NCBI RefSeq assembly: GCF_004336635.1
Contig: NZ_SJXH01000038.1
Span: forward strand, 1-34,094
DNA length: 34,094 nucleotides
Source: Acinetobacter sp. ANC 4862
GTDB lineage: Bacteria > Pseudomonadota > Gammaproteobacteria > Pseudomonadales > Moraxellaceae
Reading direction: 5' to 3'
Both the position numbers and the translations under genes were made by a program. The notes below the pieces were generated by a model that saw only the letters and a program-made list of their open reading frames with translations, did not search any database and was not told the DNA's origin. Numbering within the stretch: the first letter of the stretch is position 1; the number at the start of each line of letters is the position of its first letter. Positions 25,482 through 33,905 of the stretch are shown piece after piece.

Positions 25482-28400
25482 TCATTTTGCATATGCCATT
25501 AACTGACAAAACACATTCACTAACTTCTGCTGTTTAATATTGCTTGTATTACTATTCATTAAGTTTGGATTCCCCACCACGATTGCTAAAGACTGTGCTC
25601 TCGAATTCGCTACATTTAAACGGTTTTTATCAAACAAAAAATCCATTCCACGGGGTGAATCATTCGCATCACTCGCACATAAGCTGAAAAATACAATAGG
25701 TGCTTCCTGACCTTGAAACTTATCTACACTTCCCAGCTTTGCATTTTCACCTAAAGCAGATTTAAGTTTAGTCACTTGAAAATTATATGGTGCTACAAAT
25801 AACATATCATCCAAAGTAATGGACTTTTTATTACCTTCCTTGTCAGTATAAATTCGCCCAATAAGCTCATTTACAGCATGTTGAATCGCTTGAACCTCTT
25901 CATCACTCGCTTGAGTATTTCCTTCATGTTCAACGGGTATAAATACAACACCTGCCTCCTTATTTAATGCTCCCTTATAAGTATCCGGCACTTGTATAAT
26001 TTGCCGATCGTTAGACTGATGTGAATTTAACTTACCCTCATAAATTGCCTGACTGATAAACTCATTTACTTTTGAATGCATTCTGTAAGTCGTATCGAGA
26101 AAAATACCCCGATTGGGCTCAATTGTTGGAGCATCTTTTAATAAATAATCTAAAATAGACAAACCACTATCACCGGGGTGAGTCCCTTGTGTTGGTTGTC
26201 CTAGTTGCATTTGGTCACCCATTAAAACCAGATTATGAGCGGATTGACTCATTGCAATTAAGTTCGCAACTGACACTTGCCCCGCTTCATCAATAAATAA
26301 ATAATCAAATTGCTTATTTAATTCCTCACGAGAAAACCCCCAAGCTGTGGTGCCAATGACACATGCACCATCAAGATATTCAACTATTTTGTCATTCTTG
26401 ATTTCTGAAATTCCCAAATTTTCAATCTCAGCATCTGTATTTTTTGTACAACAGAAATGGGCTGGTATATTTTCATTTTGGCAATACTCTGCCACGCCAA
26501 TCAAAAGATTATTAATTGCCTTGTGGGAATTTGAGCTAATGCCTACTTTCTTTCCTTGCTTAAGCAGTTCTGCAATAACATGCTTACCTGTAAAGGTTTT
26601 CCCAGCACCAGGAGGTCCTTGAATCACAATATATGAGTTATCCATATTGCAAATTGCTGATTTTATTTGAGCCAATTTTTCTAAGTTTTTATGGCTCGAA
26701 ACAATTTTTTCTCCCTTTTTTATGCCTTTGATACACGGATAATCCCTTCTTAAAAAATCGAGAATAGCATCATCCTTGAGCTGGTTTTCATAATAACGTC
26801 GAACTACCCCTTCTATCGCTTTTGGAATAGGCTTTGGATTGACATAATCATCTGGGATCAGATGTACAATAGAAATTGGCTCTTTAAGTTGTAAGCAAAT
26901 TCTTCCCTTTGAAACTGATGAATGCTCTTTTAATAATGTCGCTTTAAGATTGTTCCCCTTTTCATCTTTCTCCCCAAGAATATAAAAGCTAGTTGTATTT
27001 GCCATTTTAAATTCTTGATGAGGATCAAATGAATACTCATATGCTAAGCTTCTTGCTTTAGGGGTCGGTTTAAATGGCTCTTTGTCTGTACGAATACAAT
27101 TTACTAGACAATCAAGATCATCATATAGCTCTTCTACTGTTAAACCCATTCTTTCAAAAAGTCGCCAAAAAACTGGCTTAGATTCTCTACGATGAAATTC
27201 TAGGGCCCAAGCCATGTTTTCACATATTTGTGATTCAATTATATCGTGAGACTTGAGAGATTCTGCTTTACTCAACAATTGATCTCTTAATTGAGTTAGT
27301 GCTGTTGTTTCCTCACTTAACTCTTTTTCTTCAATCTCTGTTTTACCTAAATACTGTATTCCAAATTCTTGCTGTCTTTGATGCAACCATGCAACCAACT
27401 CTTGTGTACTATTACAGTCATCAATATTGTAGTCTCGGATATTTTTCAGGACTTGAGATGTTTGCCAGGTTAAACCATCGGGATTAACTCGCCAATTTTC
27501 ATACACGACAACCGAGTCCCCACCCGAACCCACTTCTGTCTCACGCTTACCCCGATATAAGTGTTCTACATTTTTAATAGAATATTTAGGTTCACCGATC
27601 AGTAAACCATTTTTAACGATCTTGTATAAATCCACAAAAACTTCATTTCTAAGCAATTGATCTACTTCAAATTCGCAAACACCATAGCGACACATGAGCT
27701 TCTTACAAGCAGCAATTTCATAGTTTGCGTAATGGTAAATATGCATAGTTGGATCTTGTTGCCATCGTGCATAGACCCACTCGATAAAGGATTTAAATGC
27801 TATCTTTTCTTCATCTTCATTGTGAGCCCAAAAGTCTAAAAATTGACGGTCACCTTTTTCATCGAAATATGTACATCCCCACAAATACTCAAGCCCACCC
27901 TCAATTAAAGGAAACCCTTCAATATCAAAGTACACATCATTTTCAGAGTACTGAGGTAATAGTGCCAAGCCTAGTTTTTCATTGGTGTTAATGATTTCAA
28001 ATAAAGGCGTTGCAAGCCCTTCACTTTTTCGCTGAATTTGAGCCTGTGCTTTTAATCTTTTATATACATCGGTATTCAAGCTCTTAATACTTGGGTTATC
28101 ACTATCAATCAAGTCTTGCATCGTTTGAATACCATCAGCATTTAGCTTCTGGATTTGCGAACGTGTAATGGTGGCGATTTGAGAAAGGTGATCTACCTCT
28201 TTGAGCAATTGTTTTGCATAGTTATTCCAACACCCCCATGACTTAGAATTAGAGGGATTAGGTTGCTTTTCTAAGTCAAATTTTTCATGCAATTGCAAAA
28301 AGGCATTTTTTACTGATTGGTAGTAATAGTAAAATTCTTGTGTTCTCAATCGCTGTTGAGTTTGATCACCTAAAATAATTACAAAATCATCGGAATAACG

Positions 28401-28877
28401 ACCTTGTATATCTGCAATCATTTCCTGATAGCAACACAATTGGATCGTGTAATACGGTTTTAGTGATTTTGAGAGCTTAGTATCCCAAATTTCATAATGA
28501 TAGTCCCCAAGTTGACTAGAACCTGGAACCTTAACTAAAAAATCAGCAAAGCCAGTAAATTTACCTTTACTCAAACAAGCCTGAAAAATGACATCTGCAC
28601 CTTCTTTCATGGCTTGTATCGTTGCTGTCTTTTTATCTAAGCTTAATCCTATATCTGCAATTGTTAAGCCTTGTCGTTTCAATTCCTCCAACACAGATGA
28701 TTCATACTCTGCACCTTTATCTTGGAGCATGACCATCATTGCATCATCTTGATCCTTAAAATCTAAAGCTTCAGGAGAAATAAGACTGAAATGTTCCATC
28801 CAAGAAGCAAAAGGACTTTCTAAAAACAAAATTAAATCTGAGGGAGAAAAAATTAAATTATCATTGTGCAGTTTCAT
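25482..28877 (-). CDS. TM0106-type RecB-like nuclease / RNase H / SF1 helicase fusion
   Basis: A 1131-aa protein with three enzymatic parts. About 1-250: a Cas4/RecB-like PD-(D/E)XK nuclease, with D112 (GFADFLV) and D132/K134 (EIWDTKL). About 310-520: an RNase H-like exonuclease fold, with VYFDIEGFP (D318, E320), HYANYE and RDYNIDDC. About 720-1131: a Dna2/UPF1-like SF1 helicase, with Walker A GPPGAGKT (754-761), motif II FIDEAGQ (861-867), GDQMQLGQP, TTYRMH, DKFQGQE and NVANSRAQ. This matches TM0106-family nucleases. GGGG lies 5 bases before the ATG. It is first in the operon with mcrB and mcrC. It could process DNA ends made by McrBC; that is inference. Confidence 0.9.
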   Translation of the reverse strand: MKLHNDNLIFSPSDLILFLESPFASWMEHFSLISPEALDFKDQDDAMMVMLQDKGAEYESSVLEELKRQGLTIADIGLSLDKKTATIQAMKEGADVIFQACLSKGKFTGFADFLVKVPGSSQLGDYHYEIWDTKLSKSLKPYYTIQLCCYQEMIADIQGRYSDDFVIILGDQTQQRLRTQEFYYYYQSVKNAFLQLHEKFDLEKQPNPSNSKSWGCWNNYAKQLLKEVDHLSQIATITRSQIQKLNADGIQTMQDLIDSDNPSIKSLNTDVYKRLKAQAQIQRKSEGLATPLFEIINTNEKLGLALLPQYSENDVYFDIEGFPLIEGGLEYLWGCTYFDEKGDRQFLDFWAHNEDEEKIAFKSFIEWVYARWQQDPTMHIYHYANYEIAACKKLMCRYGVCEFEVDQLLRNEVFVDLYKIVKNGLLIGEPKYSIKNVEHLYRGKRETEVGSGGDSVVVYENWRVNPDGLTWQTSQVLKNIRDYNIDDCNSTQELVAWLHQRQQEFGIQYLGKTEIEEKELSEETTALTQLRDQLLSKAESLKSHDIIESQICENMAWALEFHRRESKPVFWRLFERMGLTVEELYDDLDCLVNCIRTDKEPFKPTPKARSLAYEYSFDPHQEFKMANTTSFYILGEKDEKGNNLKATLLKEHSSVSKGRICLQLKEPISIVHLIPDDYVNPKPIPKAIEGVVRRYYENQLKDDAILDFLRRDYPCIKGIKKGEKIVSSHKNLEKLAQIKSAICNMDNSYIVIQGPPGAGKTFTGKHVIAELLKQGKKVGISSNSHKAINNLLIGVAEYCQNENIPAHFCCTKNTDAEIENLGISEIKNDKIVEYLDGACVIGTTAWGFSREELNKQFDYLFIDEAGQVSVANLIAMSQSAHNLVLMGDQMQLGQPTQGTHPGDSGLSILDYLLKDAPTIEPNRGIFLDTTYRMHSKVNEFISQAIYEGKLNSHQSNDRQIIQVPDTYKGALNKEAGVVFIPVEHEGNTQASDEEVQAIQHAVNELIGRIYTDKEGNKKSITLDDMLFVAPYNFQVTKLKSALGENAKLGSVDKFQGQEAPIVFFSLCASDANDSPRGMDFLFDKNRLNVANSRAQSLAIVVGNPNLMNSNTSNIKQQKLVNVFCQLMAYAK

Positions 28878-28974
28878 ATTTACCCCAAATATTTTTATAA
28901 AGTACTAAAAAACTGATGCTACTATAAACATATGATAATTATTACTATTATTTAGTCTTATGAATTAGTTCTAG

Positions 28975-29813
28975 GGCGTGTCCTCATTTGGCTTTACACC
29001 AAATAAACATGCAAGCAATGTAAATCATAGACTGATAATTTCGTGCAAGCTTATCAAATCGGGTTGCAATCGCTCGGAAATGTTTCAATCTCGCAAACAC
29101 ATTTTCAACTAAATGTCTTAATTTATATAGATATTTATCAAACTCCTTATTCGATCTTTTACTATTTGATCTCATTGGAATAATGGGAATCATATCCTTG
29201 TTCTGGGCATATATTCTAATGTGCTCAGCATCATACCCCTTATCAGCAATGAGATAAGTTGCCTCACCTACAGTATCAATCAGTTGTTTTGCAACTTGAC
29301 TGTCGTGGACGCCACCCCCAGTGATTTTAAAATCAATCGGTAATCCATTCGCGTCGGTTGCAAGATGTATTTTTGTTGTTCGTCCACCACGTGATTGTCC
29401 AATTGCTCTTTCGAAACCATTCCGAGCTCCACTTGCATGTTGATGCACGCGTATGTAGCTTCCGTCAATGAATACCCATTCTTGATCCAAGACGCCTCGT
29501 AATCTAAAAAAAATTTATTCCACAATCCCTTGCTTGCCCAACGATTAAAACGATTATAAGCAGTTTGCCAAGGACAAAATTCTTGAGGAATATCACGCCA
29601 TGTGGCGCCTGTACGCAGTTTCCATAAGATCGCTTCCATGATATTTCTACTATTCTTTGAACGGTAGCAACCATGTAATCGCATAGTATCTTGAATTTGC
29701 TGCCAGATATCATCGGTAAGAAGAGTACGTGCCATTGAAAAAATATAGAAATGAAAAGAGCTTAAAGGAGGATTTTAAGTATTTAAAACCAATTCTTCAA
29801 ATGAGGACACGCC
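28975..29813 (-). mobile_element. IS5-family (IS427-type) insertion sequence, 839 bp
   Basis: Perfect 16-bp inverted repeats GGCGTGTCCTCATTTG (28975-28990) and complement (29798-29813), flanked by CTAG on both sides (28971-28974 and 29814-29817), which reads as a 4-bp target duplication. It holds a two-frame transposase. It sits about 100 bases upstream of the nuclease-helicase gene and may separate the operon from its native promoter or supply one. Everything looks intact. Confidence 0.92.
28984..29735 (-). CDS. IS5/IS427-type transposase, made by -1 frameshift
   Basis: Frame A runs 29735-29280 and frame B 29490-28984. Frame A passes through a run of eight T's (coding strand, 29513-29506) where the canonical slippery heptamer T-TTT-TTA lies in register. 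Slipping back one base there leads directly into frame B (through AGA TTA CGA) and yields about 250 aa. The N-terminal part is the DNA-binding region (LLTDDIWQQIQ, WRDIPQEF), and the C-terminal part has the catalytic residues in VFIDGSYIR, IADKGYDAE and ENVFARLKHF. This is the normal expression mode for the group, so it is not counted as broken. Frame A alone gives a 151-aa product that could act as an inhibitor. Confidence 0.88.
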
Positions 29814-29850
29814 CTAGTGTTTTTGTATTTTTTCTAACTTTTTCTATTAT

Positions 29851-30766
29851 TAGACTTCTTTCATAAATCATTTTTTACTCAGCTCCAAGTTATAGATTCC
29901 AGCAATTAAATTGAATCTCAAACCGAGTCTTTTCCCTCTATTTCGATAACGTTCGGCAAGGATCTTGAAGGTTTTCAGGTTGCCAAATACATGCTCAATA
30001 CCTATTCTTCTTCTATTGATTTCCTGATTATAGATTTTTAGTTCAGGATCCAATTTACAGCGTCTTTTTGCTTTTAATGGCAACAGGCTATTGGGATACA
30101 AAGTATAAATCCCCTGATAGCCCTTATCTGCAAGGATAAAAGCCCCTAAAGGAATCTGCTTTAAATTGCGTTTGAACAACTCGAAATCATGCACTGCACC
30201 GTGACTGCTACATAAACTCAGAATTTGCTGAGTTTTATGGTGAATCATGGCCTGTACTTTAAAGGTATGGGTCTTTTTCTTGCCGCTATAGCTTTTCTTC
30301 TGTTTTTTTAGGCCGTTAAATTGGAATTTCTGTGGCATCCACGATCACAACATTCCAGTCTATCCCTTCACTTTCGGGCAAATTCTTCGGTAAATTAAAC
30401 AGATTGGACTGAATCAGACAGTCTTCAACATAGCGTACAATTCTTGAGGCTGTCGGCTCTGAAACCCCATAACTCGTCGCAACGTGAAATAAGGTTCGGT
30501 ATTCCCGCCAATAGTTCAGACAAAGAAGAACCTGGTCTTCCCGGCTTAACTTGGCCGGTCTGCCTTTAGCTGGAACATGCTTCTGCAATTGTTCAACCAT
30601 TCAATAGAAAGTTGACCATGAGATGCCAGTGTAGCGCTTGAACTGAGGATCAGAAAGCTTGTTTGAATCGATGTATTTCATCCGCAGATATGCACGAATG
30701 CTAAGAAATCCGGAGTGCAAATATCAACCAAAAGGAGATCATTTTTTGATTTATGAAAGATATCTA
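29851..30766 (-). mobile_element. Decayed ISL2-type (IS5 family) insertion sequence
   Basis: Inverted ends share TCTTTCATAAATCA (29857-29870) with TGATTTATGAAAGA (30747-30760); the similarity extends a few bases outward (AGA, and ATTAT-like flanks) with mismatches, so exact limits are uncertain. A DDE transposase gene with several lesions fills it. It lies right beside the IS5/IS427-type element on the same strand but is unrelated to it in sequence. Confidence 0.75.
29868..30681 (-). pseudogene. ISL2-type transposase, two stops and a frameshift
   Basis: From the ATG at 30681 the frame opens MKYIDSNKLSDPQFKRYTGI, meets TGA at 30603-30601, then continues in frame as MVEQLQKHVPAKGRPAKLSR. It passes a helix-turn-helix (VATSYGVSEPTASRIV) to VIVDATEIPI and a TAA at 30318-30316. 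The rest, from KKQKKSYSGKKKTHTFKVQ on, is in another frame that needs a +1 shift near the A7 run (30309-30303). Catalytic residues remain recognisable: D in VDATE, D in LADKGYQG and E in GIEHVFGNLK. With one base removed from the run and the two stops repaired it would be a single ORF of about 270 aa. It is very likely inactive. Confidence 0.8.
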
Positions 30767-30861
30767 TTATAGAAGTATAAATAAAATTTTACCCTAAACT
30801 GCTCTTGGTAACTTAGACACAAGAAAGGATCATTAAATTTATTTGAAAAATAGTATCTTAA

Positions 30862-30957
30862 CTGATGTTACGCAGTAAGTGTATTTTTGAGCACTTTACC
30901 ACAATATGTTGTGGTTGCTTTTTTCAAAATTTACAACATATAGGTGCGTAACATCAA
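30862..30957. repeat. MITE-like unit with IS701-type ends
   Basis: CTGATGTTACGCAG (30862-30875) faces TGCGTAACATCAA (30945-30957), and the flanks continue the symmetry (AATAGTAT at 30849-30856, ATACTATT at 30967-30974). A smaller hairpin ACCACAA-TATG-TTGTGGT lies inside. A third copy of the end, CTGCGTAACATCAG, is at 31714-31727. The 96-bp unit could be a miniature non-autonomous element or a deletion derivative. The gene-free stretch 30682-31001 holds nothing else I can see. Confidence 0.55.
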
Positions 30958-31001
30958 TTATTAAAAATACTATTCATGAAAAAATTTGGAGCATCATGAT
31001 G

Positions 31002-31361
31002 TTAATTCTGCATAGCTAAACCTAATGGACAGTAAAAAAATTGCACCCCTGAAATTTTTGGACTCCCATCTCGATTTTCCAAATGTTTTTCTAGTTTAAT
31101 ATATAAAGGATCATTTTTATCAAAACTGACATCTAAAAATAAATCACCCAAATATGGTTGCTGTATAACAGCCTCACTAGCCATCCCATAACAAAATTCA
31201 AATTGAATATTATTCTCATTTAGCCAATTTATTAATTCAATTCGCTCAGGCAGTTCTTTATAATTATGATTTTCAATTGTCATTTCACTAAACCTAACAA
31301 AAAGTACATCGCATTCTTTTGCTCTAGCAATTGCATCTATATGTTGGATTATCACTGGCAT
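31002..31361 (-). CDS. Unknown 119-aa protein between IS701-type ends
   Basis: I do not recognise this protein. It begins MPVIIQHIDAIARAKECDVL, with AAGGGG about 8-12 bases before the ATG. It is soluble, acidic and ends FFYCPLGLAMQN. The segment DVLFVRFSE and FLDVSFDKND suggest beta strands. It follows the broken transposase fragment by 16 bases. It is not transposase sequence, and it lies between copies of the IS701-type end, so it may be a passenger gene or a remnant of what was there before. A toxin, antitoxin or immunity protein is possible by size only. Confidence 0.6.
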   Translation of the reverse strand: MPVIIQHIDAIARAKECDVLFVRFSEMTIENHNYKELPERIELINWLNENNIQFEFCYGMASEAVIQQPYLGDLFLDVSFDKNDPLYIKLEKHLENRDGSPKISGVQFFYCPLGLAMQN

Positions 31362-31377
31362 TTTATTTGCCCCTTAG

Positions 31378-31685
31378 TTATATAATTTGTACTTCATAAA
31401 CATGGTCGAAATGCCAACACATGATGTCATTTTCATCTGTCCAAGCTTTTTCTTGAATGATATCGTCAAAGATCTGGACAGCCTCATCCTGTTTAATTTT
31501 ACGAACAGTTAATTTAACTTCCATCCATAAATCTTTAGAAGTGTGTATCCTCATTCTGATAAAAATTAAGTCATACAATCATTACTCACATCTCCATTAA
31601 CAAGGGCAGAAACACCTGTAGGTGTTTCTGAGCCCAAAGTACTATTCAAATAATCTGTATAAAGTTCGAGTTCAGGTTTCTTCAT
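31378..31685 (-). pseudogene. N-terminal remnant of IS701-like transposase
   Basis: From ATG 31685 the frame reads MKKPELELYTDYLNSTLGSE, then GDVSNDCMT before TAA at 31568-31566. The same frame continues FLSE to a TGA. In a second frame, ending at 31378, follow YTSKDLW-like sequence and KLTVRKIKQDEAVQIFDDII, then QEKAWTDENDIMCWHFDH. I recognise this as the first 100 or so residues of an IS701-family transposase (TRFLSE, IFDDT.QEKAWTDEN). After CWHFDH the similarity ends, so the gene is truncated as well as broken by two stops and a shift. A hairpin AGAAACACC-TGTA-GGTGTTTCT (31608-31629) lies within it. Confidence 0.75.
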
Positions 31686-31713
31686 GGTGAAAGAATAACA
31701 AGTTTTTTAATGT

Positions 31714-31727
31714 CTGCGTAACATCAG
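31714..31727. repeat. Terminal inverted repeat of IS701-like element
   Basis: CTGCGTAACATCAG is the exact complement of CTGATGTTACGCAG at 30862-30875. Its place, 28 bases before the ATG of the transposase remnant, fits the 5' end of the element. The bounded piece is about 866 bp, shorter than a whole IS701-type element. Confidence 0.65.
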
Positions 31728-31842
31728 TTATTGAGTTAAGAAAATAGGAATCTTAATAATAATCAAATTATTGAGACCAAGTTCGCAATTATACCCCCCC
31801 TATTTTAATGATGACCTTGGCTTATACTGATACAAATACAAA

Positions 31843-32550
31843 CTAGCCGAGATGCTCATCGGCCATTTTTTTAATCGATTCGCGCTTGATCAGTGGTCCA
31901 AGTCTTGCCAGTGCTTCCTGAGCTATTGCTTTATATCGCTCAGAATCATTCAGTTGCTCCGATTTCGTTTCTTTATGCTCTAATAGTGCATTTCCTTCGG
32001 ATGCAGTTAAAAACCCCTCTACAGTCGCTTTTTGAATAGCTGTGATTTGCTGATCTTTATCCGTCCCGAGTGAAGTGACATAAATCGGCTTCAACCCTTT
32101 GTCTTTTGCCTGAACCACTAAACGGTCATAAGCATCACAAAATATTTTCTTGGCTTCGGCTCGTTGGTATTTATTACCGGTCTTCACTAGATCTTCACAA
32201 CGATTAAACGCTTGAGCCATTTGTTCGGTCCAAACCACTGTCATTTCCTGACCATCCAAACCGATAGACTTTTCAGCAATTGCCCAGGCCTCATGTGAGC
32301 CAAGCCATTCATCGGACTCTGGTTCACACCATTCACGAAATTCAGGCACTGTTGGTGGCCATGCTTGGCGCTTCATGCGAGCAATACCGCGATTAAAGTC
32401 TTCAACAGTTAAGCCTTGGTACTGATCAACCATTTCTTCTGCTAATTCCTCAACCCCAACCCCTGCCCACTGGTCTGCAAATTTCTTACCATAACTTTTA
32501 CGCATTTTTGAAATCAAACGCATAGCAGGTTCTAAAGTAAACTCAGGCAT
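31843..32550 (-). CDS. Phage replication protein P-like
   Basis: A 235-aa protein resembling lambda P-type helicase-loading proteins: an N-terminal Arg/Lys-rich start (EPAMRLISKMRKSYGKKFAD), the stretch GIARMKRQAWPPTVPEFREW that is common to this family, and a Lys-rich middle. It would bring the host DnaB helicase to the phage origin. Its ATG at 32550 overlaps the end of the upstream gene by 8 bases, so the two are translationally coupled. The last residues, IKKMADEHLG, are a typical short basic-acidic tail. It ends the visible cassette, next to the IS701 remnant. Confidence 0.75.
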   Translation of the reverse strand: MPEFTLEPAMRLISKMRKSYGKKFADQWAGVGVEELAEEMVDQYQGLTVEDFNRGIARMKRQAWPPTVPEFREWCEPESDEWLGSHEAWAIAEKSIGLDGQEMTVVWTEQMAQAFNRCEDLVKTGNKYQRAEAKKIFCDAYDRLVVQAKDKGLKPIYVTSLGTDKDQQITAIQKATVEGFLTASEGNALLEHKETKSEQLNDSERYKAIAQEALARLGPLIKRESIKKMADEHLG

Positions 32551-33421
32551 GATCTATTCCCTCAGTCAGTAATAGCTTTTTTACTGGTGATACATCTCGC
32601 TCACCAGTGCCTAGTATTTGTTTTTCAGCCTGTCTCCAACGGTCATGTTCCGATGTTATTTTTTGGGCTACGGTTTGAAAAACATGTTGATTTGTTTTTT
32701 GATTTTCTATTTGCTCATTCGTATACCAAGCTGCTTTAAATGCACTCCACGGATTTTGACGTTTCAAGCAATAGTTAATCACCTGATCTAAACTCAGGTT
32801 TGCTTTTTGAGTTTCAGCAATGAGCATGTCGAAAGCATTTTTGGTATTTACCGCCTTCTTGGCTTTTCGCACTTGCATGAACTCAGATGCTTGTTCTTCA
32901 GATACGCCTAATTTTTTAAGTTCACTTTTGAATATAAATTTCGGTGCAACCGAAACTGGGGTATCAGGAATCAGGTTAAGGGAATCATGAATCAGGTTAA
33001 GGGAATCAGCAGGATCACTTCCGTTTTCATCCTGATTAATCTCGATATTCTCTAAGTTCTCTGAAAACATTACATTTTCTGCATAATTTTGGTAAATATC
33101 AGGAATGTCTGATCCTTTCTCTTTTTCATTCTTGTGTGGGTTTTGGTGCTTGTTAAATTTAAGTACTTTTCCATACCACTGACCTTGTACCGAATAGATC
33201 GAGATAAATCTCGATTTATCTAGAGCACTCAAGAGTTGTTCGATATCACACTCGTCATAAGGCAAAAGTTGAACTTTTAGACGCTTTGGTTTGTATTCAA
33301 AACACCCCTTCCAGTCAGCAATAGTCCATAAACCAATAAATAACAATCTGGCCAACGGCTTTAATTCACTCAGCTCATCATTGGTAAAAAAAGATGGCTT
33401 AATATTTCTTGCTCTAGCCAC
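32543..33421 (-). CDS. Phage replication initiator-like protein
   Basis: A 292-aa protein whose start RARNIKPSFFTNDELSELKP, with LARLLFIGLWTIADWKG, is widespread in phage replication proteins with a winged-helix DNA-binding part (about 1-100). A Glu/Asn-rich linker follows with a 7-residue repeat (DSLNLI twice), then a C-terminal DnaT/O-like part (INYCLKRQNPWSAFKAAW). The start is put at GTG 33421 because AGGAGGGG lies 4 bases upstream; a longer frame reaches 33502 but lacks a ribosome site. The GTG overlaps the end of the upstream gene by 8 bases. It probably binds the origin and works with the P-like protein. Confidence 0.75.
   Translation of the reverse strand: MARARNIKPSFFTNDELSELKPLARLLFIGLWTIADWKGCFEYKPKRLKVQLLPYDECDIEQLLSALDKSRFISIYSVQGQWYGKVLKFNKHQNPHKNEKEKGSDIPDIYQNYAENVMFSENLENIEINQDENGSDPADSLNLIHDSLNLIPDTPVSVAPKFIFKSELKKLGVSEEQASEFMQVRKAKKAVNTKNAFDMLIAETQKANLSLDQVINYCLKRQNPWSAFKAAWYTNEQIENQKTNQHVFQTVAQKITSEHDRWRQAEKQILGTGERDVSPVKKLLLTEGIDHA
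32968..33009. repeat. 21-bp tandem duplication in replication gene
   Basis: Two adjacent 21-base units differ only in the last base. On the minus strand they encode DSLNLIP and DSLNLIH in the linker. The length is a multiple of three, so the frame is kept. Confidence 0.9.
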
Positions 33422-33662
33422 AGTTCCCCTCCTCATGAATCGCTTCGAGTGGAGCACAATTCTTGATTGCGTCATCTTGGGGTGAGAAGTGTTTTGCATC
33501 AATAAAACATTCTAAGTTTCGAATTTGATTTTGGTGAATTCGAGCTGGATCGGTTCCGTAAAAATTTACAAACTGTTCAGTAATCATCACTGGTACAAAC
33601 ATGTATTGAATAATTGATAGTTTTTTATCAGTAACTTGGATTATGTGTAGTGTAGTGCTCAT
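33414..33662 (-). CDS. ORF6N-like phage protein, 82 aa
   Basis: After a short start MSTTLHIIQVTDKK, the segment VMITEQFVNFYGTDPARIHQ followed by NQIRNLECFIDAKHF resembles the ORF6N domain of phage DNA-binding and antirepressor proteins (T-x-Q-hydrophobic-A/V-x-FYG, then R-N-x-x-x-F-I-x-x-K-H). GAGGAAAG lies about 6-13 bases before the ATG. It is in an overlapping chain with the replication gene downstream (8 bases). It lacks the long C-terminus of antirepressors, so it is a stand-alone version. Moderate confidence in the family. Confidence 0.6.
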   Translation of the reverse strand: MSTTLHIIQVTDKKLSIIQYMFVPVMITEQFVNFYGTDPARIHQNQIRNLECFIDAKHFSPQDDAIKNCAPLEAIHEEGNCG

Positions 33663-33674
33663 TGTTCACTTTCC

Positions 33675-33860
33675 TCAATAAACACATAACTGCTTTGTAG
33701 CAACCTGATTTATTCCTTTAGGAAATGCTATATCTTCGCGTGTATCCATCCATAGTTCATTTAAAGACAGTTGCAAAAATGCGCAGACTTCTTTTTTAGG
33801 TAAATGCAATAGTATAAAATTTAAGCTTATTTCAAAATAGTTTGAGAGGTGGTCCCACAT
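33675..33860 (-). CDS. AlpA-like helix-turn-helix regulator, possibly 5'-truncated
   Basis: The 61-aa frame has LPKKEVCAFLQLSLNELWMD followed by AFPKGI, which fits the AlpA/excisionase winged-helix pattern (K-x-E-V-x-x-x-L-x-x-S and later F-P). Its stop is 12 bases before the next ATG, so the two are likely cotranscribed. The first 20 residues (MWDHLSNYFEISLNFILLH) do not fit the family, there is no ribosome site, and the IS3-family element starts about here. The true start may have been lost to the insertion, with the ATG created at the junction. Confidence 0.5.
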   Translation of the reverse strand: MWDHLSNYFEISLNFILLHLPKKEVCAFLQLSLNELWMDTREDIAFPKGINQVATKQLCVY

Positions 33861-33905
33861 GTTTGAACAACTAAAAGCTTATTTATAAGTGATACTCTGC
33901 TCTAG

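Noticed and set aside
30862..30875. Integron attI1-like sequence (GATGTTACGCAG)
   Set aside because: Only a short match; the three copies and their inverted layout beside an IS701-like transposase explain it better as IS ends.
31378..31578. Independent 66-aa gene
   Set aside because: Its sequence (IFDDIIQEKAWTDENDIMCW) belongs to an IS701-type transposase that continues from the frame upstream.
31843..33860. Intact prophage
   Set aside because: Only replication and small regulatory genes are visible; no integrase, repressor, packaging or structural genes are in the window.
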